Below are positions 41,682-50,903 of a DNA stretch of 64,000 bases, in pieces. Position 1 is the stretch's first letter. Every line of letters begins with the position of its first letter. A program made the translations under genes and the position numbers. The notes under the pieces were generated by a model. It did no database searches and was not told the DNA's origin. It saw only the letters and a program-made list of their open reading frames with translations. Source of the stretch: Caproicibacterium amylolyticum (GTDB lineage: Bacteria; Bacillota; Clostridia; Oscillospirales; Acutalibacteraceae); contig NZ_CP060696.1 of the NCBI RefSeq assembly GCF_014467055.1, positions 2,356,001 to 2,420,000 of the forward strand. The letters run 5' to 3'.

Positions 41682-44303
41682 TTACCGCTCTACGCGGTCA
41701 CGAATCACTTTAAACACTTGAATCAGCAGCGTCGGTGCAAACGCAAGCAAAACGATCTGCATCACGTGTTCCCCGGTCAGCGGAGCCACCAGGAAAAGTC
41801 CCTCCAGTGCCGGAACAAACAAAACCAGCGCCAGCAGACCTACTCCGGCGAAGAATGCCAGCAGGGAGAATGGATTGGAGGTAAACTTCAGGCGGAAAAT
41901 AGAGCCGCGGCCGCGGCAGTTAAAGCCGTGGAACAGCCGTGCCAGTGTGAGCGTTGCAAATGCCATCGTGCTGGCAAGTGCCGCACCGCCCGCACCGTAT
42001 CCACTGTAAAACGCGAGCATAACAGCTACGGCAATCAGCAGCCCCTGTCCAAAAATTTTCAGAAGCAGGCTGCGGTTCAGGATGGACTCCTTCGGGTCGC
42101 GCGGCTTTTGGTCAAGCAGGCCGCGGCGGGCAGGCTCCATGCCGATGGCAATCGCAGGCAGGCTGTCCGTCAGCAGATTGATAAAAAGCAGATGCACCGG
42201 CGCAAACGGAACCGGCAGCATCATGAAGGAAGTGAACAGTACACACAGAATGGCAGACATATTGCCGGAAAGCAGGAACTTGATTGCATTTTTGATATTC
42301 GCAAAAACGCTTCTGCCGTTCACCACTGCTTTCACGATGGTTGCAAAGTTGTCGTCCGAAAGGATCATGGAAGCAGCGTCTTTGCTGACCTCTGTGCCGG
42401 TAATGCCCATGGCAACGCCGATGTCTGCCTGCTTGAGCGCAGGTGCATCATTCACGCCGTCACCGGTCATGGACACAATACATCCGCGCCGCTGCCATGC
42501 GGTTACGATTCGAATTTTATGTTCCGGGGAAACACGCGCGTAAACCGCAATGTTCTGCAGCTTTTCGTCCAGTTCGCCGTCCGTCATGCCATCCAGCTCC
42601 GTGCCGTCGACGGCAATGTCGCCGTCTTCAAAGATGCCAATCTGCTTCGCAATGGCGGAAGCTGTCACCTTGTGGTCGCCGGTAATCATGACGGTGCGGA
42701 TACCCGCGCGCTTTGCGTCTGCAACCGCCTGCACAGATTCTTCACGCGGCGGGTCAATCATGGAAATGAGGCCAATAAACGTAAAGTCCTGTTCATCGTC
42801 AAAGGTCAGGCCGCGCACCTCCGGCAGTTCCCGGCAGGCAAAGGCAAGCACACGCAGCCCCTGCTCGGAAAGCTCGTGGTTTACCCGCAGAATTTCGGTG
42901 CGTTCTTCGTCTGTCATCGGCACAACACCCGCACTGGTAAACAGGTGCGTAGAACGCTGCAGCAGTACATCAATGGCGCCCTTTGTCAGCAGGGTCGCTT
43001 TGCCCTCTATCCAGTGCAGGGTGCTCATCAGCTTGCGGTCAGAGTCAAACGCCAGCTCTTTCAGACGCGGATGCTGCTCACGATAAGTGGTTTCCTCCAC
43101 ACCGAACAGGCCGCCAAGCTGAACCAGTGCTACTTCTGTCGGGTCACCAATGGAAGCGCCGGTTGCTTCGTCAAACGTTGCGTCACTTGCCAGCAGCGCT
43201 GTTTTCAGCAGCAGGCGCTGCGGGTCATTGGCAAGTTCAAGGTCCTTGCCGTCCAGCATGGCGTGGTCAGCGTAAATCTGCTGTACACGCATCCGGTTCT
43301 GTGTTAAAGTACCGGTCTTATCCGAGCAGATAACCGAAACCGAGCCGAGCGTTTCCACCGCTTTCAGGTCTTTAATAATGGCGTGCTGCTTTGCCATTTT
43401 CTGCGTACCGACTGCCTGTACAATCGTAACGATAGAGGAAAGTGCCTCCGGAATTGCCGCAACCGCCAGCGCAACAGCAAACATCAGGGAGTCGAGGATC
43501 GGCATACCGGAACGGAATACTGACAGCAGAAACACCACCGCACTGATGGCCATAATGACAATAGAAAGCTTTTTGCTGAAATCGTCCAAGCTTTTCTGCA
43601 GCGGTGTGCGGCGCTGCTGTGTCTGGTTCATCAGGGAAGCAATTTTGCCCAGTTCGGTATGCATTCCCGTGCCGGTCACAATCACCGAGGCACGCCCGTA
43701 AGTAACTAGGGAACCGGAAAACACCATGTTTTTCCGGTCACCCAAAGCTACTTTTTCCGCCTGCAGCGGTTCCGTGGATTTTTCCACATCCACACTTTCA
43801 CCGGTCAGGGAACTTTCATTGACTTTCAGTGAAAAGTTTTCAAACACACGCCCGTCCGCAACAACCATATCGCCCGCTTCCAGCAGAACCATGTCGCCGG
43901 GTACAATCTGTTCGGATGGGATTTCAATGCGTGTACCGTCCCGCAGCACCTTTGCCGTTGGAGTAGACATTGCTTTCAGACCTGCCAGCGACTTTTCCGC
44001 CTTGACATACTGCACCGTTCCCAGAACCGCATTTAAAATCAACACGGCAAAAATAACGATGGTGCTTTCCGCCTGACCGGAAATCATGGAAATGATGGCC
44101 GCAACCGCAAGAATGGCAACCAGCAGATCTTTAAACTGCTCCAAAAACACCACGAACGTGCTTTTTCGTTTGCCCTCGTCCAGCTTATTCGCTCCGTACT
44201 GCGCAAGCCGCTCCGCTGCCTGCGCGGCAGTAAGGCCCTGCGGGTCTGTCTTTTCTCTCTGCATGGTTTCCTGCACAGAAAGGCTGTAAAAATTGTCTGC
44301 CAT
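41682..44303 (-). CDS. P-type cation ATPase, calcium-transporting type
   Basis: An 873-residue P2-type ATPase. Order: N-terminal cation ATPase domain, helices 1-2 (about 55-100), the actuator with VNESSLTGES (about 163), helices 3-4 with the ion-site AAIPEALSSIV (about 285), and the phosphorylation site DKTGTLT (about 328-334). The hinge TGDGVNDAPALKQAD (about 613) and four to six C-terminal helices follow. The PEAL motif and the length fit calcium or manganese pumps. It follows a yybP-ykoY riboswitch, which supports manganese or calcium homeostasis. Start ATG 44303 with AAGGAG upstream. Confidence 0.93.
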   Translation of the reverse strand: MADNFYSLSVQETMQREKTDPQGLTAAQAAERLAQYGANKLDEGKRKSTFVVFLEQFKDLLVAILAVAAIISMISGQAESTIVIFAVLILNAVLGTVQYVKAEKSLAGLKAMSTPTAKVLRDGTRIEIPSEQIVPGDMVLLEAGDMVVADGRVFENFSLKVNESSLTGESVDVEKSTEPLQAEKVALGDRKNMVFSGSLVTYGRASVIVTGTGMHTELGKIASLMNQTQQRRTPLQKSLDDFSKKLSIVIMAISAVVFLLSVFRSGMPILDSLMFAVALAVAAIPEALSSIVTIVQAVGTQKMAKQHAIIKDLKAVETLGSVSVICSDKTGTLTQNRMRVQQIYADHAMLDGKDLELANDPQRLLLKTALLASDATFDEATGASIGDPTEVALVQLGGLFGVEETTYREQHPRLKELAFDSDRKLMSTLHWIEGKATLLTKGAIDVLLQRSTHLFTSAGVVPMTDEERTEILRVNHELSEQGLRVLAFACRELPEVRGLTFDDEQDFTFIGLISMIDPPREESVQAVADAKRAGIRTVMITGDHKVTASAIAKQIGIFEDGDIAVDGTELDGMTDGELDEKLQNIAVYARVSPEHKIRIVTAWQRRGCIVSMTGDGVNDAPALKQADIGVAMGITGTEVSKDAASMILSDDNFATIVKAVVNGRSVFANIKNAIKFLLSGNMSAILCVLFTSFMMLPVPFAPVHLLFINLLTDSLPAIAIGMEPARRGLLDQKPRDPKESILNRSLLLKIFGQGLLIAVAVMLAFYSGYGAGGAALASTMAFATLTLARLFHGFNCRGRGSIFRLKFTSNPFSLLAFFAGVGLLALVLFVPALEGLFLVAPLTGEHVMQIVLLAFAPTLLIQVFKVIRDRVER

Positions 44304-44341
44304 TTGATACGCTCCTTTTTTTACCGCGTGCGGCAGGCAAC

Positions 44342-44480
44342 AAAAAAAGACTTATCGCCAACCGTTCACGCAAAGATGAACAGTCATCGAAAAGTCTTGT
44401 TACCGAAATCGGCACACACCGCCAGGCTGTAAAGCCGAGATGTTGGCGGCATGTTTTCAAACTACTCCCTTTAAGAAGAC
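44342..44480 (-). promoter_or_regulatory. yybP-ykoY (manganese) riboswitch with terminator
   Basis: On the minus strand the aptamer reads AAAGGGAGTAG (44472-44462), CCAACATCTCGGCTTTACAG (44448-44429), then AGCCTGGCGG and ACAAGACTTTTCG. These are the conserved blocks of yybP-ykoY RNAs. The last block overlaps the 5' arm of a long terminator stem that ends AAGTCTTTTTTTG (44354-44342). Manganese binding is expected to let the pump be made (family knowledge). Confidence 0.9.
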
Positions 44481-44487
44481 AAGAGTT

Positions 44488-44516
44488 ATTATACGGTAAT
44501 TTTCGGTTCCTGTCAA
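44488..44516 (-). promoter_or_regulatory. Promoter of riboswitch and ATPase
   Basis: On the minus strand TTGACA (44516-44511), 17-bp spacer, TATAAT (44493-44488): consensus. Confidence 0.9.
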
Positions 44517-44636
44517 GGCAGCATTCCGGCACACTGCGATCCTGCTGTTTTCTGTGCGTTAAAATCCGCAAAGACCTGAACTTCTGCATAGTTAACAGTA
44601 TTCCCACCGCGTTGACCTTCTATACAAAGAACTTGC

Positions 44637-45335
44637 TCACTGCCCGGCGGAAGCGGCACCCGACTCCGGCACTGCAGTAATACCGCCGTCCTGCTGCGGG
44701 GCACTCTGCTCCGGGGCACTTTCCTGCTGCTGCGGTTCACTGGAAGCAGGCGCTTCCGGTGCGGTGCTTTCCTTGGCAGGCGCTTCACTTGCCTGCTGCC
44801 GGCTTTCGGCTGCCGGTTTGCTTTCCTGTGCGGGCTGCTGTACCGGTGCCTGCTGTTCTTCTTTGCTCTCAGCCGGAACAGGTGCTGCGGCGTTGCCGTT
44901 GTTTTCGTCATTGCCGCCCTGCTGCGGTGCCTGACTCTGCGCGGCTGTGGAAGAAGAAGCAGCAGAGGACACAACGGAAGAAGCCGAATCCTGTGCCACA
45001 CTGCAGGAACGCCCAATCACAACAATCAGCAGCACTGCCACTGCCAGCGCAGCAATAACGCCCGCTATCCAGAGCGGCCGACTGCCGCTGCCGGGGTCTT
45101 TGGCCGGAGGCTGATCCTCGTAATAATTCGTATCATCCTCATAAGGATAGTCAGACTGCGGCTGCTCCAAATCGTACTGGGCGGTGTCCTGCGGCACATT
45201 AAAGCCGTCCTCCTGATAATCCTGTGAATTGTAATCTATTTCATTTGTTGGAAAATAATCGGTTTTGTCCAAATCCTCCCGCGGGATATACTGTGTTTCA
45301 TTCATATCGTCGCGGTTTCGTCTGCCTCGGCTCAC
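44637..45335 (-). CDS. Single-pass protein with long Gln/Pro/Ser/Ala tail
   Basis: A 232-residue protein from GTG 45335 (GGGAG ten bases upstream). The first 90 residues are acidic and Tyr/Asp-rich (NYYEDQPPAKDPG), one membrane helix lies at about 93-112 (LWIAGVIAALAVAVLLIVVI), and the rest is a low-complexity Ser, Ala, Gln, Glu and Pro tail without a folded end. Such tails span the cell wall. Coding potential continues in another frame past the stop (see rejected items). Function unknown. Confidence 0.7.
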   Translation of the reverse strand: MSRGRRNRDDMNETQYIPREDLDKTDYFPTNEIDYNSQDYQEDGFNVPQDTAQYDLEQPQSDYPYEDDTNYYEDQPPAKDPGSGSRPLWIAGVIAALAVAVLLIVVIGRSCSVAQDSASSVVSSAASSSTAAQSQAPQQGGNDENNGNAAAPVPAESKEEQQAPVQQPAQESKPAAESRQQASEAPAKESTAPEAPASSEPQQQESAPEQSAPQQDGGITAVPESGAASAGQ

Positions 45336-45413
45336 TGCGGATACACTCCCTTGTATTTGCATTTCTTTGACAGTATACCACAAATACTTGGAAAATAAAA
45401 ATCCACAAAGGAC

Positions 45414-45441
45414 TTGACAGGCTGTAAATACTGTGTATACT
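45414..45441 (+). promoter_or_regulatory. Promoter of YtrA-type ABC operon
   Basis: TTGACA at 45414-45419, 16-bp spacer, TATACT at 45436-45441. Confidence 0.8.
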
Positions 45442-45454
45442 GTGTATGTACAGT
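45439..45454. promoter_or_regulatory. Operator for the YtrA-type regulator
   Basis: Inverted repeat ACTGT-GTATGT-ACAGT overlapping the -10 box and transcription start; ACTGTGTAT is also repeated just upstream. The place suits self-repression by the GntR protein encoded next. Confidence 0.6.
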
Positions 45455-45477
45455 GATGAACAGAAGGAGGCAGTATT

Positions 45478-45852
45478 TTGGAGATCCTGATCAGCACCGC
45501 AAAAGGCCAGCCGATTTACAACCAAATCTATGCACAAATTAAGGCCGGCATTCTTTCCGGACAGCTTCATGAAGGGGACCTGCTTCCCTCTATCCGGGCG
45601 CTTGCAAAAGACCTGCGCATCAGTGTGATTACAACCAAGCGTGCTTACGATGAACTGGAGCAGGACGGCTTTCTTTACACCGTTGCCGGCAAGGGCTGCT
45701 TTGTTGCCAAAAAGAACACTGAGCGCATCCGGGAGGAAAATCTGAAGCAGATTGAAGAGCTGATGCTCCAAATTGCCCCGCTGGCTGCTTCCTGTGGCCT
45801 GACAACTGATGATTTAACTGAAATGTACCGTGTTTTAATAAAGGAGGAGTAA
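45478..45852 (+). CDS. GntR-family regulator, YtrA subfamily
   Basis: A 124-residue regulator: an N-terminal GntR winged helix (PIYNQIYAQIKAGILSGQ, then LPSIRALAKDLRISVITTKR and AYDELEQDGFL) and a short helical tail for dimerisation, the mark of the YtrA group. TTG start at 45478 with AAGGAGG upstream. It leads an operon with an ATPase and two permeases. In Bacillus the related system answers cell-wall antibiotics (family knowledge). Confidence 0.9.
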   Translation: MEILISTAKGQPIYNQIYAQIKAGILSGQLHEGDLLPSIRALAKDLRISVITTKRAYDELEQDGFLYTVAGKGCFVAKKNTERIREENLKQIEELMLQIAPLAASCGLTTDDLTEMYRVLIKEE

Positions 45853-45855
45853 ACA

Positions 45856-46716
45856 ATGAACGCAATCGAAATTAAGAACCTGAGCAAACACTACAAAGAT
45901 TTTTCTCTGGACAATGTCAGCTTTAACCTGCCATCAGGCTGCATTCTCGGTCTAATCGGTGAAAATGGTGCCGGTAAAAGCACCACCATCCGCATGATTA
46001 TGAATGCTGCCCGCCGGGACAGCGGCGAAATCAACGTTCTCGGCAAAAACAATCTTTCTCCCGAATTTGAGGCAGTCAAACAGGAGATCGGTGTTGTGCT
46101 GGATGAGGCAAACTTCCCGGAAATGCTGACCGCAAAGCAGGTAAACAATGTGATGAAGTACACCTTTACCAACTGGGATGAGCTCCTGTACTTTGACTAC
46201 CTAAAGAAATTTTCTCTGCCGGAAAAGAAAGCCTTTAAGGACTTTTCCCGCGGCATGAAAATGAAGCTTGCCATTGCCGTTGCGCTTTCGCACCACCCCA
46301 AGCTGCTGGTTTTGGATGAAGCCACCGGCGGACTTGACCCAATCGTCCGCGATGAAATTCTGGATATTTTCAACGACTTCACCCGTCGGGATGAACAGCA
46401 TTCGATTCTCATGTCTTCCCATATCGTAAGTGATTTGGAAAAGTTGTGTGATTACATTGCGTTCCTGCACGAAGGCAAGCTGCTGTTCTGTGAGGAAAAA
46501 GACCGCCTGCTGGAAACCTATGGTGTTCTGCACTGCAGTAAAGAAGAGCTTTCCGCACTGCCGCGTTCTGTCATTCAGGGCGGTACCCGTTCCTCCAACT
46601 ACGGCGGTGTGGAAGCGCTGGTCCTGCGCAAAAAAGTACCTGCCAACTTAAAAGTAGACTATGCCAATATTGAAGACATTATCTTATTCCTTGCCAAAAA
46701 GGAGCATCTGAAATGA
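45856..46716 (+). CDS. ABC transporter ATP-binding protein (YtrB-like)
   Basis: A 286-residue ATPase: Walker A GENGAGKST (about 35-43), signature-like FSRGMKMKL (about 131), Walker B LLVLDEATGGLDP (about 150-162), then a C-terminal extension of about 70 residues. It starts three bases after the regulator stop and overlaps the first permease by four bases. Confidence 0.9.
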   Translation: MNAIEIKNLSKHYKDFSLDNVSFNLPSGCILGLIGENGAGKSTTIRMIMNAARRDSGEINVLGKNNLSPEFEAVKQEIGVVLDEANFPEMLTAKQVNNVMKYTFTNWDELLYFDYLKKFSLPEKKAFKDFSRGMKMKLAIAVALSHHPKLLVLDEATGGLDPIVRDEILDIFNDFTRRDEQHSILMSSHIVSDLEKLCDYIAFLHEGKLLFCEEKDRLLETYGVLHCSKEELSALPRSVIQGGTRSSNYGGVEALVLRKKVPANLKVDYANIEDIILFLAKKEHLK

Positions 46717-47321
46717 AAGGTTTACTACTGAAGGACTGGTATATTCTTTGCAGTAAATTTAAAATTTTGCTGTTTTTAATGCTGCTGTTTGCTGCTGTTC
46801 CCAATGGTCCGATGATTTCGTTTGCTGTTATTTACGGAGCCATGTTCCCTGCCTCCATTATGACCTGCGATGAGCGGTCTAAGTGGGATAAACTGGCGCG
46901 CACCATGCCTTACCGACCCATAGATTCTACTCTGACAAAGTACATTTTGGGCTATGCTTTCATGTGCTTGCCTGCACTTCTTAGCACACTTAGCACCATG
47001 CTGATAGGGCCGCTGACAGGTCAGTCAATCGCACTGTCGGATTATCTGCTGACAAAGCTGATTCCCAGCCTGATTGGCGGCTTTGTGGTACTGGCACTCA
47101 GCATGCCGCTGCAGATTCGCCTGGGTGTGGAAAAAGGGCAGATGCTGGTTATGATACTGACCATCGTAATCATGCTGCTGATTTTCTATGCGCTTTCCTC
47201 TGAAAGGCTGAACGTTGTGTTCACGCCCTCGCTGCTCCTTTTGCTGGGAATCATTGTAGTTGTTCTGAACATCTTTTCTGTATTCTTATCGATTCATTTT
47301 TATAAAACAAAAGAAGACTGA
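46713..47321 (+). CDS. ABC-2 type permease, first of two
   Basis: A 202-residue membrane protein with six helices (ABC2_membrane_5-like). It opens MKGLLLKDWYILCSKFKILL and contains TCDERSKWDKLARTMPY, the same plan as the next gene (AYDERSKWDTLARMLPY). Both end in IHFYK. The two probably form a heterodimer with the ATPase. Confidence 0.85.
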   Translation: MKGLLLKDWYILCSKFKILLFLMLLFAAVPNGPMISFAVIYGAMFPASIMTCDERSKWDKLARTMPYRPIDSTLTKYILGYAFMCLPALLSTLSTMLIGPLTGQSIALSDYLLTKLIPSLIGGFVVLALSMPLQIRLGVEKGQMLVMILTIVIMLLIFYALSSERLNVVFTPSLLLLLGIIVVVLNIFSVFLSIHFYKTKED

Positions 47322-47358
47322 CCGGCTCAAACTGTTTTTTAAAGGAGGGTACTTATTC

Positions 47359-47973
47359 ATGAAAGCTCTGCTGCTAAAAGACTTCTACGTCATTGTAAAG
47401 CAAATGAAAATTTTTCTGCTGCTAATTGTTGTATTTGCATTTATACCGCATTTTTCCATGGCAGTTTTCTCTGTGGGCTACGCAGCCATGCTGCCCTTTA
47501 CCGCACTGGCTTATGACGAGCGTTCCAAATGGGACACTCTCGCCCGTATGCTTCCTTATACCAGCGCCGCATCCGTTCTGGACAAATATGTTCTGGGATA
47601 CCTGATGATGTTTGGTGCCGCTGTCATCTCACTGCTGGGCGGTGCTGTAAACGTTTCGTTTTTCCAAAGCGGCAGCATGGCAGAAACCCTGCAGGCAGTC
47701 GGCTTTGGAGCCCTGATTGGTCTGCTGTTTTTGTCCATTGAACTGCCGTTTGTTTACCGCTTCGGCATTGAAAAGGGACGGTTGGTGTTTCTCGGTTTAT
47801 GCGCCTTAACTGGCGGAATTGTTGGCGGTCTGTTTGGCATAGGCGGAAATACTGCTTCACTTTTCAGCGGCGTTTCTTCAACACTGCTGATGGGCATCAT
47901 CTGCACCGCAGTCGCCGTAATTCACCTGCTTTCTATCCTGCTGTCCATTCATTTTTATAAAAACAAGAAATAA
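47359..47973 (+). CDS. ABC-2 type permease, second of two
   Basis: A 204-residue paralogue of the previous gene with the same six-helix plan and shared DERSKWDTLAR motif. AAAGGAGGG precedes the ATG. It closes the operon, which has a terminator about 40 bp later. The transported compound is unknown; an antibiotic or peptide is the usual guess for this type. Confidence 0.85.
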   Translation: MKALLLKDFYVIVKQMKIFLLLIVVFAFIPHFSMAVFSVGYAAMLPFTALAYDERSKWDTLARMLPYTSAASVLDKYVLGYLMMFGAAVISLLGGAVNVSFFQSGSMAETLQAVGFGALIGLLFLSIELPFVYRFGIEKGRLVFLGLCALTGGIVGGLFGIGGNTASLFSGVSSTLLMGIICTAVAVIHLLSILLSIHFYKNKK

Positions 47974-48012
47974 AGATTGATAACTTTCGCAAGTTAAAAA
48001 CCCAAAAGCAAA

Positions 48013-48055
48013 AAGGAACCGGGCAGCTTTTCAATAAGCCGCTCGGTTCTTTTTT
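48013..48055. terminator. Terminator between ABC operon and GH3 gene
   Basis: GGAACCGGGCAGCTT pairs imperfectly with AAGCCGCTCGGTTCT; six T follow on the plus strand and A-rich sequence precedes. Confidence 0.78.
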
Positions 48056-48062
48056 ATCTTGG

Positions 48063-50234
48063 TTATTCCGCTGTTGTATGACGATAAACTGTCCGCACGG
48101 ATTCTTTCAAACGAATGTCGCGCGAAGACGCACCTACCAAAATCTGGTACTCACCGGGTTCTGCCACAAACACACGCTGCTGCGAGTCATAGAACGAAAA
48201 GTCAGCGGCAGTCAGCGTGATTTTCGCTGTGCAGGTTTCTCCAGGTGCAAGGGCAAGCTTTTGAAAGCCACGCAGTTCTTTAGAGGGCCGTGCCACACTG
48301 CATACAGGGTCACGCACATACAGCTGTACAGTTTCCTTGCCGGCATATTCGCCGGTGTTTGTCACATCACAGGAAACCACCACACTCAGTTCCTTTTCAT
48401 TCTCCTGCAGCTTCACGGCAAGGTTGTCATACCGGAAAGTTGTGTAGGAAAGGCCGTGACCAAAGCAGAACTCCGGTTCCACCGCAACGGTATCAAAGTG
48501 GCGGTAGCCAACAAAGATACCTTCATTATAGTAAACTTTTTTGCCGCCGGGGAATTCGCCGACGCTGTGCGCGGGGCAGTCCTGCAGTCGTTTGGCAAAC
48601 GTTTCCGGCAGCTTGCCGCTTGGGTTCACATCCCCAAACAAAACCTCTGCCAGAGCACGACCACCCTCCATGCCGGCATACCAGCCCCAAACAACCGATT
48701 TGGCTTTCGAAAGCCACTTGCCCATTTCCACGGGAGAACCGCCGGTCAGCACAACCACCGCTTTGGGGTTGATCATCAGCACTTCCGCAATCAGCTTGTC
48801 CTGCTCGTACGGCAGTTCCATGCTGCTGCGGTCAGAGCCCTCAGAATCCTGATGGTGCGTAAGCCCGCACACCAGCACAACGTGTTCATACTCGGCAGCA
48901 AGTTTAAGCGCCTCATGCCGCAGGGCACGCCGCTTTTTGCGCAATGTAGTAACAACGGATTTCAGTGCCTTTCCCGCACTTCCCTTCAGGCTGTCTGCCT
49001 GCCAGTTAGTGCAGTTCTGTTCTCCGTCTGTATCCGGGCAGTAGCCACGCGCAAAACGGACTTCGGTGTTGCCGCCCAACACACTTTTTATGCCCAGCAG
49101 CGGCGTTACTTCATACAGTGCTTTGATTTCGGCACTGCCGCCGCCCGGTGCATGTGCACAAATTGCGTTGTCGCCGATTACCAAAAGTTTTTTCAGCTTC
49201 TTTTTCGGCAGCGGCAGCAGATTGTCCTCATTTTTCAGCAGTACAACAGATTCCCGCGCGGTCTGCAGTGCTGCAAGCTGATGCGCCGCAGTGTCGTAAC
49301 AGCCCGGCTTGCGCTCCTCTCCATCCAGCATATGCAGTTTCTGCATCAGCACCAGTATTCGTTCAATCTTTTCATCCAGCAGGTACTCCGGCACTTTTCC
49401 GGCACGCACCGCCTCGCAAAGCGGCCGTGCTAAATAATACTGGTCAAAATTATCGGTTACGGACATCTCGATATCCAGTCCGCTTTCCGCTGTCAACTGT
49501 GTGTCATGCACCGCACCCCAGTCTGAAACCACAACGCCGTGGTAGCGCCACTGCCGCCGAAGCAAATCATTCAGCAGTGCTTTGCTCTGGCTGCAGAACT
49601 CTCCGGCCAGCCGGTTGTACGCACTCATCATGGAATACGACACCTTTGCACAAGCGCGGAATGCCGGAAGATACAGTTCATGCAGAGCACGTTCACTGAC
49701 TTTCACATCCACCTGCAGGCGCTCTGTTTCCTGATTGTTCACGGCAAAATGCTTCACACATGCCGATACATCCGATTCCTGTATCCCCTCAATCAGCGGC
49801 ACCGCAAGTTCCCGCGTCAGGCAGGGATCCTCACTCATATACTCAAAGTTGCGGCCGCACAAAGGGCTTCTTTTCAGGTTGATGCCCGGCGCAAGGATCA
49901 TATCCTTGCCGCGTCCGCGTGCCTCCTCGCCCAGCACTTTGCCGGTGTCACGTGCAAGCTGACGGTTCCATGTAGCGGCAACTGCACTGTTGCTGGGCAA
50001 GTAGGTCACATAATCGTCCGGCAGGCCGACTGGCTCCCAGTGGTCGCCGCAAATCTCATTGCGAACCCCCATGGGGCCATCGGACATATGCAGCGGCGGA
50101 ATGCCAAGGCGCTCCACTCCTGCGGTACAAAAAAGCTGCGCGCCATGCAGCATTCCTACTTTTTCCTCCAGTGTCAGCTGCTGAATCAGTTCCTTTGCAC
50201 GTTCCGAAAACCGGCTTTCCTCTGCTTGTGTCAT
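48063..50234 (-). CDS. GH3 beta-glucosidase
   Basis: A 723-residue glycoside hydrolase of family 3. The N-terminal barrel carries KHFAVNNQETER (about 161) and the nucleophile aspartate in VVVSDWGAVHD (about 238). The second domain follows (LLPLPKKKLKKLLVIGDNA, about 335), with a PA14-free linker and a C-terminal fibronectin-like domain (about 620-710). No signal peptide is present, so it cleaves imported beta-glucosides inside the cell. ATG 50234 with GGAGG upstream. Confidence 0.92.
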   Translation of the reverse strand: MTQAEESRFSERAKELIQQLTLEEKVGMLHGAQLFCTAGVERLGIPPLHMSDGPMGVRNEICGDHWEPVGLPDDYVTYLPSNSAVAATWNRQLARDTGKVLGEEARGRGKDMILAPGINLKRSPLCGRNFEYMSEDPCLTRELAVPLIEGIQESDVSACVKHFAVNNQETERLQVDVKVSERALHELYLPAFRACAKVSYSMMSAYNRLAGEFCSQSKALLNDLLRRQWRYHGVVVSDWGAVHDTQLTAESGLDIEMSVTDNFDQYYLARPLCEAVRAGKVPEYLLDEKIERILVLMQKLHMLDGEERKPGCYDTAAHQLAALQTARESVVLLKNEDNLLPLPKKKLKKLLVIGDNAICAHAPGGGSAEIKALYEVTPLLGIKSVLGGNTEVRFARGYCPDTDGEQNCTNWQADSLKGSAGKALKSVVTTLRKKRRALRHEALKLAAEYEHVVLVCGLTHHQDSEGSDRSSMELPYEQDKLIAEVLMINPKAVVVLTGGSPVEMGKWLSKAKSVVWGWYAGMEGGRALAEVLFGDVNPSGKLPETFAKRLQDCPAHSVGEFPGGKKVYYNEGIFVGYRHFDTVAVEPEFCFGHGLSYTTFRYDNLAVKLQENEKELSVVVSCDVTNTGEYAGKETVQLYVRDPVCSVARPSKELRGFQKLALAPGETCTAKITLTAADFSFYDSQQRVFVAEPGEYQILVGASSRDIRLKESVRTVYRHTTAE

Positions 50235-50298
50235 ACATCTTCCTCCAAATCTTCTGGTACATTTCTCAGCCGGCGAACCGGTTTTTCTCTTTTATCAT

Positions 50299-50312
50299 TA
50301 TAACCGTTTGCA
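50299..50312 (-). promoter_or_regulatory. Possible CcpA (CRE) site before GH3 gene
   Basis: TGCAAACGGTTATA on the minus strand fits 12 of 14 positions of TGWAANCGNTNWCA and includes the likely -10 box TATAAT. Confidence 0.4.
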
Positions 50313-50389
50313 CAACTCGATTCCTATCGGAATTTTTGCAGAAAAAGCACCGGAATTATTAGAGATATCCCCTAATTTACTCTAAACAC

Positions 50390-50426
50390 AAAGCTGCCCC
50401 ACCGTCAAAGGCGGCAGGGCAGCTTT
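50390..50426 (-). terminator. Terminator of holin pair
   Basis: AAAGCTGCCC/GGGCAGCTTT arms around a GC-rich loop just after the holin stop codon. Confidence 0.7.
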
Positions 50427-50437
50427 CTATTTGTTAT

Positions 50438-50890
50438 TTACTTTGGCAGCAGTCCCTTTATCTTCAGGCACTCCTCAATATTAGACTCCGGCAAGGAAGC
50501 CACTGCACACTCCACTGCGCCGTCGATAGCAGTTTGGATTTCCGGTGTTACCGTAATACCCGCTGCTTTCAGCACAGACAGAATATAATCCGTCGCGGTC
50601 TGCTTGCGGGCATCCGCGTTGATTTGCCCGCTCTTAGCCAACTGCTCCGCCGCTTGCACGCCAATTTTCGCGTAATCTACGATTTTGTCAATCAGCAGTA
50701 CCGCTTGGCTGTCCGGCATAACCGTTTTTAAAGCATCGGTGATTTTGTCCGCGGCATCTGCCACCGTTCCGGCGGCTTTCAAGCCGCTCTGCAGCTTCAC
50801 CCCATCTTTGGAAAGGGCATGCACCAGCCAGCAGATTGCCACCAAACAAACTGCCGCCGCCACAACCACCACTGCGGTTGTAATACTCAT
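50438..50890 (-). CDS. Phage holin, LLH family
   Basis: A 150-residue protein. One N-terminal membrane helix (about 4-24: AVVVVAAAVCLVAICWLV) is followed by a soluble helical region with KIVDYAKIGVQAAEQLAKSG (about 68-87) and a C-terminal ALPES... stretch, as in LLH-type holins (PF09682). GGGAGG precedes ATG 50890. It lies 13 bp after an XhlA-like gene. No endolysin or other phage gene is near. Confidence 0.8.
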   Translation of the reverse strand: MSITTAVVVVAAAVCLVAICWLVHALSKDGVKLQSGLKAAGTVADAADKITDALKTVMPDSQAVLLIDKIVDYAKIGVQAAEQLAKSGQINADARKQTATDYILSVLKAAGITVTPEIQTAIDGAVECAVASLPESNIEECLKIKGLLPK

Positions 50891-50903
50891 TCTGTTTTCC
50901 TCC

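Noticed and set aside
41718..43307. 529-codon plus-strand open frame
   Set aside because: Antisense shadow of the P-type ATPase gene, which has all family motifs on the other strand.
44513..44636. Coding-like stretch after the stop of the tail-rich membrane protein (another frame ends ...NYAEVQVFADFNAQ, faintly like a discoidin domain)
   Set aside because: It would need a frameshift near 44640 in repetitive sequence, overlaps the riboswitch promoter, and is too short to support a domain. A sequencing check at 44630-44660 would settle it.
48078..49433. 451-codon plus-strand open frame
   Set aside because: Antisense shadow of the GH3 gene.
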